NCBI GenBank assembly: GCA_029565465.1
Contig: JAKQOD010000083.1
Location: forward strand, 1-50,081
Length of the DNA stretch: 50,081 bases
Direction: 5' to 3'
From: Deltaproteobacteria bacterium
GTDB taxonomy: Bacteria; Myxococcota_A; Polyangia; Haliangiales; Haliangiaceae
In this document: positions 34,530 to 42,073 of the stretch, piece after piece
Layout: each line of letters opens with the position of its first letter
How positions within the stretch are numbered: the first letter of the stretch is position 1
Translations under genes and position numbers: made by a program
The notes under the pieces: model-generated
What the model saw: the letters and a program-made list of their open reading frames with translations, nothing else
The model's database searches: none
Told to the model about the DNA's origin: nothing

Positions 34530-35153
34530 GTGCGTATCGACCATCGTTTGCCCGTGCCGCTGGCTCAGCCGGTTGACTGGATCAAGATCTTTGATCCTAC
34601 CGACTGGACCGTTTTCGTTGAAACGATGCTCAACGCTCCGCCAGGAACCCCGGTGCAAGTCGACATCAGCGTAGCTGGTTGGTCGGTTTCCCTGCTTGGC
34701 AGTGTGGTGGGTTCCAGAGATGAAGGAGTAATTGGTCTGACCGTTGCAGTGGCTGCAAGCGAACGGGAAAAGATCAATTATCTCAATGGGTTCGTTCGTG
34801 GCGGGCTGCTGAACCACCGTGAAAAACGGCGGCTGCCACTGCATTTGTCAGTGACCTACGGCGCGGTTGAAGGGCCAGCAACAACTACAACCAAAGACGT
34901 CAGCGATGACGGGTTGTTCTTGTTGTCCGACAAGCCGTTGCCACCCACTTCCCAGCTGCACATGCTGATTTCGATCCCAGATCGCAAACAGCCTTGGTCA
35001 GTGATGGGCAAGGTTTCACATGCGATCGGCGTGCATGACGAAGTTCCTGCAGGCATGGGCATCGTGCTTGACCTCAATGACGTGCAACGGACCGAGTGGA
35101 CCTCGATTCTCGTCGAGCTCGAAGCCAAGATGGCCTCGGGCGAAATTAAGTAA
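34530..35153 (+). CDS. PilZ domain protein
   Basis: About 207 residues from GTG 34530; a GTG at 34455 is in frame but would leave only 18 bases to the divergent gene, so the internal start over an AT-rich leader was preferred. The C-terminal half is a PilZ domain: the REKRR arginine motif in NHREKRRLPLHLSV, then DVSDDGLFL matching the D/N-x-S-x-x-G motif. Both parts needed to bind cyclic di-GMP are present. The N-terminal part (WIKIFDPTDWTVFVETML) is a separate small domain with a GxP-x-Q-V-type beta segment; similar two-domain proteins occur in myxobacteria. The next gene begins three bases after the stop. Confidence 0.82.
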   Translation: MRIDHRLPVPLAQPVDWIKIFDPTDWTVFVETMLNAPPGTPVQVDISVAGWSVSLLGSVVGSRDEGVIGLTVAVAASEREKINYLNGFVRGGLLNHREKRRLPLHLSVTYGAVEGPATTTTKDVSDDGLFLLSDKPLPPTSQLHMLISIPDRKQPWSVMGKVSHAIGVHDEVPAGMGIVLDLNDVQRTEWTSILVELEAKMASGEIK

Positions 35154-35156
35154 CGG

Positions 35157-36191
35157 ATGATGTCGTCGGAAACACCGCGGTCGCAACGATCGCCGGCCCG
35201 AGCTACTGGCAAAGCGGCAAACGCGGCCGAACCGCCGGTAAGCTGGCGCGATGGCGTGTTTTTGACCGGCAGTTCCATTTGGTGCGACGCTCGGCGTCGG
35301 CGCGACGTGTGTTTTGCGTCGTCGGCGCTCGCCGTGACTACGCGTGGCCATGGCCAATTGATCGCCACTCCGACGACGATGGCGCTGCTTGGCGCGGTTG
35401 CGCCGGGCCATTTGCCCGTGCCGCTGCGCAAGCCGTTTACGCTTGGCCAATTAAAAATCGAGCTGTTTCCGTCGGGCGCGGCGTTAGGTGCCGCGGCCTT
35501 GCGGGTCGATTTTGGCGACCGCAGTGTGGTTTATGCAGCTGCTGTGCAGCCGGGTGACGCAGGTGTTGCCAGCATGGATGCCGGCGAGGTGCGCCGCTGT
35601 GATGCACTCGTCGTCGATGCACCGTTCGGTGACAAACGGCAACGCTTGCTTGCGCCTGATCGTGCTGTAACGCAACTGCAATCGTGGGTTGATAAACAGG
35701 TCTTCGCTCAGCGCACCGCTGTGATCTTCGTCGATAATTGGTTGCGTGGCCTCGATGTCCTGCGTGCGTTGACGGCCGCTAAACAACACGATCGCTGGAC
35801 CATTGCAGCGCATGTGTCGATTCGCCAAGGCGCCCAGCGCAGTGCCACCGTGCACCGAGGCATGGTCACGCCAGTGACGCCAACCGCAACGCGTGGCAAT
35901 GTCATTATCTGGCCACTCGCTGGGCGCGCTACGCTGCAGCCGCTGTTGGCCAAACGGTCGGTTGCCACCTTGTGGCTGTCGGGCGATGCATACGACAAAG
36001 CGCTGTGGGCCACGCACCAGGTTGACCATGGCTTGGCGTGGGCCGACGCTGCCGACCGCGAAGCCTTGCTTGAATGGATTGCGGCTAGCCGCGCCCGCCA
36101 CGTCTACGTGACGGGCCGATGTGCCCCAACGATTGCAGCTGCCATTGGCGCAACCGTGCTTGGTCCACCCGAGCAAATGCAGTTGTTTTAG
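35157..36191 (+). CDS. metallo-beta-lactamase/beta-CASP exonuclease homologue that has lost the metal site (pseudoenzyme)
   Basis: A 344-residue protein whose whole outline matches the YSH1-type or ligase-associated MBL-fold exonucleases: the segment ahead of the metal site, the PTTMALL helix, the PSGAALGAAALRVDFGDRSVVYA beta hairpin (normally P-x-G-H-x-L-G-S-x-x) and the terminal LGPPEQMQLF. However, the HxHxDH metal motif is replaced by FASSALAV (about residues 53-60), and the histidine of the PxGH motif is Ala. With these ligands gone it should not hydrolyse phosphodiesters. The frame is intact, so it may have a binding or regulatory role. It sits three bases after the PilZ gene and 47 before tatB. 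Confidence 0.7.
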   Translation: MMSSETPRSQRSPARATGKAANAAEPPVSWRDGVFLTGSSIWCDARRRRDVCFASSALAVTTRGHGQLIATPTTMALLGAVAPGHLPVPLRKPFTLGQLKIELFPSGAALGAAALRVDFGDRSVVYAAAVQPGDAGVASMDAGEVRRCDALVVDAPFGDKRQRLLAPDRAVTQLQSWVDKQVFAQRTAVIFVDNWLRGLDVLRALTAAKQHDRWTIAAHVSIRQGAQRSATVHRGMVTPVTPTATRGNVIIWPLAGRATLQPLLAKRSVATLWLSGDAYDKALWATHQVDHGLAWADAADREALLEWIAASRARHVYVTGRCAPTIAAAIGATVLGPPEQMQLF

Positions 36192-36238
36192 TCTGCAGGC
36201 CCGGGCCATCAATCCTGGTTGGTGCTATTATCGCCAAC

Positions 36239-36829
36239 ATGTTCGGAATGGGCGGAAGCGAGATCATCGTGATCTTGATTGTGGCCCTGATTTTTCTGGG
36301 CCCGGATAAACTTCCGGAAGCTGCCAAACAGCTGAGCAAGGGTATCCGCGATATCAAACGGTCGACGCGCGACATCCAACAAACCATCGAAAACGATGAA
36401 CAGTTTGGTGGTGCGATTCGCGACATTAAGAGCGCGCTGCGAGGCGAAGATGCCCCGATGCGGCCAAAGCAAAACATCGCGCAAGCTAGTGCGATTGCCG
36501 TGGTTGATGCCACGGCCGCAAGCGACGCCGCAGCAACCGATACGACAACCGACGCTGCGCCTGCAACTCACGATGTAAGCAGCGATGCAGGCAACGCGCC
36601 GGCACCAACGGCTGCGGACGTGGTCGTGGCAACCGTCAGCCTGCCGACGATCGTCGGTGAAGCTGCACTCGATAGTACATTGTCGGCAAATTCCGACGAG
36701 GATCGCGCGGCCGACGCTGCAGTTGCCGCCATGATCCGGCCGGCACCTGGCGCAATTGCGAAAGGCTCACGGCTCAGCACGGCAGCTGATGCCGGAGCTA
36801 GTGAACACGACAAGGAAGAGAAGGCCTAA
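36239..36829 (+). CDS. tatB: Sec-independent (Tat) translocase subunit TatB/TatA
   Basis: A 196-residue single-pass protein. MFGMGGSEIIVILIVALI is the N-terminal membrane helix with the Glu typical of TatB, followed by FLGPDKLPEAAKQL, the conserved hinge and amphipathic helix. The 120-residue C-terminal tail is Ala/Thr/Asp-rich and probably disordered. ATG 36239 gives the family N-terminus; the longer open frame upstream is not used. Start and stop frame it four bases before tatC, so together they encode a TatBC receptor for folded, cofactor-bearing export substrates. TatA versus TatB cannot be fully separated by eye. Confidence 0.9.
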   Translation: MFGMGGSEIIVILIVALIFLGPDKLPEAAKQLSKGIRDIKRSTRDIQQTIENDEQFGGAIRDIKSALRGEDAPMRPKQNIAQASAIAVVDATAASDAAATDTTTDAAPATHDVSSDAGNAPAPTAADVVVATVSLPTIVGEAALDSTLSANSDEDRAADAAVAAMIRPAPGAIAKGSRLSTAADAGASEHDKEEKA

Positions 36830-36832
36830 GCT

Positions 36833-37687
36833 GTGAGCGCGGCACGCAAGACGCCAGGCGTTGCAAATCCCGCAAAACCCGAGGCTGACCTCGAAGAAGG
36901 CCGGATGCCTTTCGTTTCGCACCTGATGGAGTTGCGCGATCGGGTACGCAACGCCGCGATTGCCTTCATGATCGGCGTCGTCGGTAGCTACTTCTTTTCC
37001 AAAGAGATCTACGAATGGCTGCGGGCACCGCTGTTTTCAGCGTGGCGTGAAGATCCGGCCCGTGGTGAACCCTACATGGTGTTCAATTCGGTAACGGAGC
37101 CGTTTTGGGTCTACATGTCCGTGTCCTTGTGGTCGGGCATCTTCGTTGCGTCGCCCTTCATTTTTTACCAACTTTGGAAGTTCATTGCGCCAGCGCTGTA
37201 CAAGCGCGAACGCCGGATGGGCATTGCCTTTGGCGTGGTGTCGGCGGTGTTCTTCATCGGCGGCGCGGTGTTTTGTTACTACTTTGTGCTGCCGGCGTTG
37301 TTCCGCTACATGTTGGGCTACATCGATTCGTCGCAACGCGCGAATCTACAGATGACGGCCTACATGGATCAAACGCGCGACACCATGCTCGCGTTTGGCG
37401 GCATTTTTGAGTTGCCGATTGTCATCTACGTACTGGCGCTCGTCGGGTTGGTCACGCACCGCAGCCTCTGGAAGTTCAATCGTTGGTTCGTCGTGTTGGC
37501 GTTTATCATTGGCGCCATTTTGACACCTGGTCCCGACGTGGTGTCACAGTTGTTCATGGCGTTGCCAATGGTGTTGCTTTACAACCTTTCGATTCTAGCA
37601 GCGTGGCGCGTCACGTTGAAACGCGAAGCCAAAGCTGCTGCCTTAGCCAAAGACACGCCAGTCCACCGCGACGAAGACGACGACTGA
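36833..37687 (+). CDS. tatC: Sec-independent (Tat) translocase subunit TatC
   Basis: A 284-residue six-helix membrane protein. The family signature MPFVSHLMELRDRV near the N-terminus, the ITPGPDV-type loop (ILTPGPDVVSQLFMALPM) and the periplasmic loop before FVLPALFRYML are all present. TatC recognises the twin-arginine signal. GTG 36833 follows tatB by three bases. A perfect 16-base palindrome follows the stop and could end the transcript. Confidence 0.95.
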   Translation: MSAARKTPGVANPAKPEADLEEGRMPFVSHLMELRDRVRNAAIAFMIGVVGSYFFSKEIYEWLRAPLFSAWREDPARGEPYMVFNSVTEPFWVYMSVSLWSGIFVASPFIFYQLWKFIAPALYKRERRMGIAFGVVSAVFFIGGAVFCYYFVLPALFRYMLGYIDSSQRANLQMTAYMDQTRDTMLAFGGIFELPIVIYVLALVGLVTHRSLWKFNRWFVVLAFIIGAILTPGPDVVSQLFMALPMVLLYNLSILAAWRVTLKREAKAAALAKDTPVHRDEDDD

Positions 37688-37697
37688 CGTGGCGCCA

Positions 37698-37713
37698 CTG
37701 CTACGCGTAGCAG
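37698..37713. terminator. palindrome between convergent tatC and pirin genes
   Basis: CTGCTACGCGTAGCAG is a perfect 16-base palindrome in the 50-base gap between two convergent genes. Extra pairing is possible outside it (GCC at about 37693 with GGC at 37715). A hairpin on either strand could act as a bidirectional terminator, but there is no T-run next to it. Confidence 0.4.
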
Positions 37714-37737
37714 CGGCGTCATTGTTCACATTTTGAA

Positions 37738-38757
37738 CTATGGTTCATCGCGGCGGCCACCGGGGTGCAACGCAAACCGGCCCTGGGTGCGCGGATGCAC
37801 CGGCGAATCGTTAGGCCATGGCCAACCGCCGAATTGGGTGCGTTGATAGTCGTGCACGGCCTGTTGAATTTCTTGCCGCGTATTCATGACAAATGGTCCA
37901 TACGCCGCCACTGGTTCGCCGATGGCACGACCGCCGAGAAGCAGCAGCTCAGCTGGCGCATCGCCGTTGCTGATCGTGCATGCGCCGGTTGGCAGCGCCA
38001 CCATGGTTTCGCTTGCAACTGCTTCGCCGTTGATACGCAATTGTTTGCCTGCAAAGATATATAACGTCCGGTTTACGGACGTTAAAGCCGCAGCTGGCAA
38101 TTGCAATTCCGCGCCGGCCGTCATCGTCATGGTCAGCACCGTGACGTGCGCATCAGGGTTCGCCGCAAACGACTCCGGTGGTGGCGCGGCGCCGGTAGCG
38201 TCATTGAACTGGCCGGCATAGACCAACACTTCGGTCGAGCCATTGGCCGACGCTACCACGCGGCGTGGAATCTGCTCCGACCACAACATGGTGAAGTACG
38301 GTGCCACTAGTTTGCTTTTGGCTGGCAAGTTGAGCCAAATCTGAAAAAGCTCGACGGGATTCGCTTGATCTTGATGCACCAGCGGAAACATTTCGCAGTG
38401 CACGATGCCACTGCCGGCGGTCATCCATTGCACATCGCCTGGGCCTATTCGGGCCGTGGCGCCAAGTGAATCGGAGTGATCGATGAAGCCGCGTCGTACG
38501 ATCGTGATCGTTTCAAAGCCCCGGTGCGGATGGGCCGGAAAGCCCGGCACATGTTCGCCGTGATACATCGAAAAACCGTCTTTGCCAGCGAAGTCTTGGC
38601 CGATGTTGCGACCGCGCCGTGCTGCAGCTGGCACACCCATCGCAGCGTCACCCGCCGGATAGGCATCGCGATGATGCACACAAAACAAAAACGGATCGGC
38701 CGTGGTCCAGGGCATTCCAGGGGCAGCGCGCAGTGGCGCCGTTTGCAGTTTGGCCAT
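37738..38757 (-). CDS. pirin family protein
   Basis: A 339-residue bicupin protein. The N-terminal cupin has the metal-binding cluster PGFPAHPHRGFETITIV and, later, GSGIVHCEMFP, as in pirins that bind iron and may oxidise flavonols or act as redox cofactors. The C-terminal pirin domain (AELQLPAAALTSVNRTLYIFAG) is also there. Full family length. It is convergent with tatC and divergent from the DUF4920 lipoprotein gene. Confidence 0.9.
   Translation of the reverse strand: MAKLQTAPLRAAPGMPWTTADPFLFCVHHRDAYPAGDAAMGVPAAARRGRNIGQDFAGKDGFSMYHGEHVPGFPAHPHRGFETITIVRRGFIDHSDSLGATARIGPGDVQWMTAGSGIVHCEMFPLVHQDQANPVELFQIWLNLPAKSKLVAPYFTMLWSEQIPRRVVASANGSTEVLVYAGQFNDATGAAPPPESFAANPDAHVTVLTMTMTAGAELQLPAAALTSVNRTLYIFAGKQLRINGEAVASETMVALPTGACTISNGDAPAELLLLGGRAIGEPVAAYGPFVMNTRQEIQQAVHDYQRTQFGGWPWPNDSPVHPRTQGRFALHPGGRRDEP
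38062..38084. repeat. 9-base inverted repeat inside the pirin gene
   Basis: TAACGTCCG (38062-38070) and CGGACGTTA (38076-38084) are perfect inverted repeats around the loop GTTTA. They lie in coding sequence for the pirin C-terminal domain. In the gene's direction the hairpin is followed by an AT-rich stretch (ATATATC). Confidence 0.6.
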
Positions 38758-38882
38758 ACCGGACTATGGCGCAGGCGGTGGCAAGGCGCCAGCCTCGAAC
38801 ATCGCCCCAGATGGGCAGGGTAGCTTGTCAGTTGTGCAAGAACGTCGTTGCGTCTGCTAGCCACTCCGGTTAAGCAAAGGGC

Positions 38883-39458
38883 ATGAAAAAGCTTGCCTTG
38901 GTTGTTGCTGCTGCGCTTGGGTTGGTTGCTGCTTGTAACAAGGGCAATGCCGCTGAAGGCCGCGCGGCGGGACCAGCCCCGGCTACAGCCCCGGCCGTGA
39001 GCGCCACAACGCCAGTAAACGGAGAACCCGCTGCTGCCGGCGACGTGCCAGGCACGAAATACGGCGCCGGCGTAAAACAGCCAACGACGGTATCAGTGGA
39101 AGAAGTGTTGGCAAACCCGCAAGCGTACGCCAACAAGCCAATTCGCGTTGAAGGCATGGTTACCGATGTTTGCCCGAAACGCGGTTGCTGGTTTGAAATT
39201 GCCGGCACCAAGCCGGGCCAAAAGTTGCGCTTCAAAGTGCAAGACGGCGACATGGTGTTCCCAATGGAAGCCAAAGGTAAATTCGCGGTTGCCGAAGGCG
39301 TGTTAGCTGTGCGCGAACTCACCATCGAAGAAACCAAGCAAATGGCCGAATACCAAGCCAAAGAATATGGCATTGCGTATGACCCAGCGTCGATCACGAA
39401 GCCTTCGACGCAATTGCGGCTCGACGGTACCGGCGCAGTTATTCGCGAACAAAAATAG
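38883..39458 (+). CDS. DUF4920 lipoprotein
   Basis: A 191-residue lipoprotein with lipobox VAAC (C18) and an Ala/Pro-rich linker. The mature domain has the DUF4920 pattern: a strand-helix start (VSVEEVLANPQAYANKPIRV), then VTDVCPKRGCWFEI with the two cysteines seven residues apart... in C-P-K-R-G-C-W form, and a beta-rich end. The family may bind a metal through that cysteine pair, but its function is not known to me. Its stop shares one base with the GTG start of the PepSY membrane protein (TAGTG), so the two are translationally coupled. Confidence 0.8.
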   Translation: MKKLALVVAAALGLVAACNKGNAAEGRAAGPAPATAPAVSATTPVNGEPAAAGDVPGTKYGAGVKQPTTVSVEEVLANPQAYANKPIRVEGMVTDVCPKRGCWFEIAGTKPGQKLRFKVQDGDMVFPMEAKGKFAVAEGVLAVRELTIEETKQMAEYQAKEYGIAYDPASITKPSTQLRLDGTGAVIREQK

Positions 39459-40069
39459 TGGCGCCAGCAACAACGGTAATGGCGCGCGTGCGCCAGAAAT
39501 GGCGCAAGTGGTTTCGCGCCATTCATCGTGACCTCGGCTACATCGCAGTAGCGTTAACGCTCGCGTATGCAATTTCAGGCTTCGCGGTAAACCACCTCGA
39601 CGATTGGAATCCGAACTATCGATTCGAAAATCGAGTTGTCGACGTTGGCCCGCTGCCAGTGGCCGTGGATGGACAACCGGATGCATTGCAAGCCATGCAA
39701 AACCACGTTGTCGCTGCGCTTGGGATCAATCCGCGCAGCGTTAAAGGTCACTTTCAAGAATCGCCGATCGAGTTTCGTGTGTTTTTGGTAGAAGCACAGG
39801 AAGTCCGTGTCGACATCCGCACCGGCCACGGCGTGTTCAAAGCGTTGTCGCGGCGGCGCGGCCTGTTTGAACTCAACACATTGCACTTAAACGCCCTCAA
39901 AGGCGCATGGACCTACATTGCCGACGGGTTCGCGATCGCTTTGATGGTGCTGGCGATCACAGGCATGACGATGATGAAGGGCGATCGTGGGCTAGGCGGG
40001 CGAGGCAAGTGGTTTGTCTTGGCCGGCCTGGCGATTCCAGTGAGCGCGATCATCTACATGTACTCGTAG
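39458..40069 (+). CDS. PepSY-associated transmembrane protein
   Basis: A 203-residue membrane protein of the PepSY_TM-like type: an N-terminal helix (RAIHRDLGYIAVALTLAYAISGFAVNH), a periplasmic PepSY-like loop, then two helices (YIADGFAIALMVLAITGMTM and KWFVLAGLAIPVSAIIYMYS) around the MMKGDRGLGGRGKWF motif. Histidines in the first helix and in ELNTLHLN may be involved in haem or metal contact. Related proteins often sit beside metal-handling or redox lipoproteins, here DUF4920. The start is GTG 39458. Confidence 0.8.
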   Translation: MAPATTVMARVRQKWRKWFRAIHRDLGYIAVALTLAYAISGFAVNHLDDWNPNYRFENRVVDVGPLPVAVDGQPDALQAMQNHVVAALGINPRSVKGHFQESPIEFRVFLVEAQEVRVDIRTGHGVFKALSRRRGLFELNTLHLNALKGAWTYIADGFAIALMVLAITGMTMMKGDRGLGGRGKWFVLAGLAIPVSAIIYMYS

Positions 40070-40105
40070 CGTCATCGCTTGAAGGCACGCTGGTCGGTCG
40101 AACAC

Positions 40106-41212
40106 CTACGCAGGTTGCGCATCACCGACGACGCGATCCCACGGTACCCGGCGAAACCAGACGTATGCTACGCCAGCACCTGCGAGCGCCCAAACAACCA
40201 GGGCGATCTCCGTGGCGTTTTTGCGCGCACTGCGTTTGCGATCGAGTTGGGTCGCACGCATCGGGTCCAGGCTTTCCCAGGCTTCGTAGGTCTCAGCTTG
40301 GGCGTGCAATCGCGCAACGTTGCGATCGATGTCTGCAAACGCGCTGCTTTCGCGCATCGAATGCACCAGCATCGCAGGCAGGAGTCCGACAACAATTGCG
40401 ACGAAGACGCCGACTGCGAAACGCACGCGCCAATTGGCGAAATGCTCGCGCAGGGTTAGCTTAGGTTTGGCAATACTTGCTTCGGTCGCAGCGACCGCTG
40501 CAGCTGATGCGCTTGCCACGGAACGTTCGGCCAGTGACGTTGCACGCGCCATGCGTGGCTCAAGATCCTCGGCAAGCGTCACTTCGGCGGCCGCACTGGT
40601 TTCGCTTGGCGGCGCAAAACGATCGCTGCTTGCCAGCGCTGGTGCTGTGCGTGGCGTGATATGCGCGAGTGCTGGTGCAGGTGCATCGTCGCGCAAGGTC
40701 AGCGCATCTTCTTCTCCAGGGGGGCCGAACTGGGGCGCTGAAGCTGCGGTTGATGCGCTGCTGCCGTCGAGCGACGAAAGCGAAATCGCATCACCGTCGA
40801 GCGCGCCAAAACTTACGGGTGCGTCGCTGGTTGCTGGTGTCGCCGTGAAGGCTGCAGCTAAACCACTTTGGAAACCACCACCAACCGGCTTGCTCGCTGA
40901 TTTGGCATTGCTGGCCGCTGCAGCCAAGCCACTTGTCGACGGTCGCGGGGCATTGCTGGCCGCATCGGCGGCAGCGTCGGCTGGCGCAACCGAAGTGATG
41001 CCACCGAGGCCTGCCAGATCGCGCGCGAACTGATCGGCCGTTGCACGGTCAACGTTGGCTTTGACTCGGACTTTGCCTTGAAACAGCCGCGCTTTGAGAT
41101 CGGCCTGCGACAGCCCGTAGCGATTGGCGATGGCGCTTGCGAGTTCTTCAACACCGTCGCGCGTGTTGTCGACCGCACCTTCGAGAAAGACGTGGAAACG
41201 TGGGTCACTCAC
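40106..41212 (-). CDS. membrane protein of unknown function with N-terminal small alpha/beta domain
   Basis: About 368 residues from GTG 41212; the open frame continues upstream but has no likely start there. The N-terminal 75 residues form a compact domain (RFHVFLEGAVDNTRDGVEEL; LFQGKVRVKANVDRATADQF) that looks like a small ferredoxin-like or L7/L12-like fold that I cannot name. A 160-residue Ala/Ser/Pro-rich linker follows, then two membrane helices (FAVGVFVAIVVGLLPAMLV; EIALVVWALAGAGVAYVWF) close to the C-terminus. It is convergent with the PepSY gene and divergent from the small ORF at 41414. Confidence 0.65.
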   Translation of the reverse strand: MSDPRFHVFLEGAVDNTRDGVEELASAIANRYGLSQADLKARLFQGKVRVKANVDRATADQFARDLAGLGGITSVAPADAAADAASNAPRPSTSGLAAAASNAKSASKPVGGGFQSGLAAAFTATPATSDAPVSFGALDGDAISLSSLDGSSASTAASAPQFGPPGEEDALTLRDDAPAPALAHITPRTAPALASSDRFAPPSETSAAAEVTLAEDLEPRMARATSLAERSVASASAAAVAATEASIAKPKLTLREHFANWRVRFAVGVFVAIVVGLLPAMLVHSMRESSAFADIDRNVARLHAQAETYEAWESLDPMRATQLDRKRSARKNATEIALVVWALAGAGVAYVWFRRVPWDRVVGDAQPA

Positions 41213-41413
41213 AGCGTTATTGTCGCCTTGGGGCCGTGTATGGTGCAACTGATCACGCAGGCTGACGCAGCCGCCGTCGCGAAAACGTCGGGGCCTTTGC
41301 CTACATCGCACCACACAATTCACTCGCACACCGTCGAGGATGCAGATCACGTTGGGTAGCGCCGACGTAAAGAAAAAGTTGCCCGCGCAGCGGCGAGCCC
41401 CTAGCGTTAACGT

Positions 41414-41581
41414 ATGCAACTCGGCAAAGCTCGCTCTAAGCTGTCGTTGTCACTCTCCCACCGTCGGGTCTCGGGCATCAAGCTCGGCATCTCGCACCAC
41501 GGCACGCCGGCCGACTGGCAAGCGCCAACCAAAGAACCGGTTGAAGTAGCGCCGCCTAAGCCGAAGCCTAAACGGCGCTAG
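41414..41581 (+). CDS. possible small basic protein, 55 residues
   Basis: A short frame from ATG 41414 to TAG 41579-41581. It begins MQLGKARSKLSLSLSHRRV and ends in a Pro/Lys-rich tail (PPKPKPKRR). It fills an otherwise empty gap between divergent genes, but there is no clear ribosome site and no recognised family. It may be real, or a leader for the next gene 43 bases on. Confidence 0.35.
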   Translation: MQLGKARSKLSLSLSHRRVSGIKLGISHHGTPADWQAPTKEPVEVAPPKPKPKRR

Positions 41582-41624
41582 CCAGCGCGCTGCAAGCAAC
41601 GCCAGCCGTGGTAACCTGCCTGCA

Positions 41625-42053
41625 GTGGCAGCAGCTTCATCACCGATTCTCGACGGGGAACCCGTCGAACGCACCATGGTTGAAGCGTTTGCGAAGAAGC
41701 GTCAAAAACTATGGGAAGTGTTGTCCTATGTAACCGCAAGCATCATGTTTGTGGCATCGATAGCTGCAGCTTACCTTTGGTCGCAAGGCAGTGTTGCCTG
41801 GCATAATTATCTGCAATATGTGGCGTCCTTGGTCATTGTGGGCTTCATCATTGCGCTGCGTGGCTACCGGCAATACGACGCGATGCATGATGCAGTGCAA
41901 TCTAGCGCTGCACGTTGCCGCTTGATCGGGCAGCGACTTTTCATCATCCATGACGGAACGCCAGCCGCGCTGCCATCGTATCGGCTGGTGAAACGCGACA
42001 TCGCAAAGCTCATGACGCCGACGGTCCCTAGCGCACGCGCCAAGGTCATTTAG
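41625..42053 (+). CDS. small two-helix membrane protein of unknown function
   Basis: A 142-residue protein from GTG 41625. Two membrane helices (VLSYVTASIMFVASIAAAYLW and YLQYVASLVIVGFIIALRGY) are followed by a cytoplasmic C-terminal part with two short amphipathic helices (RLVKRDIAKLM). No family is recognised. It is convergent with the zinc-ribbon kinase gene with a 20-base gap. Confidence 0.6.
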   Translation: MAAASSPILDGEPVERTMVEAFAKKRQKLWEVLSYVTASIMFVASIAAAYLWSQGSVAWHNYLQYVASLVIVGFIIALRGYRQYDAMHDAVQSSAARCRLIGQRLFIIHDGTPAALPSYRLVKRDIAKLMTPTVPSARAKVI

Positions 42054-42073
42054 TGACGACGAGGTGAGTGCCG

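Noticed and set aside
35157..36191. Active DNA-repair or RNA-processing MBL exonuclease
   Set aside because: The metal-binding histidines and aspartate are missing, so it is described as a pseudoenzyme.
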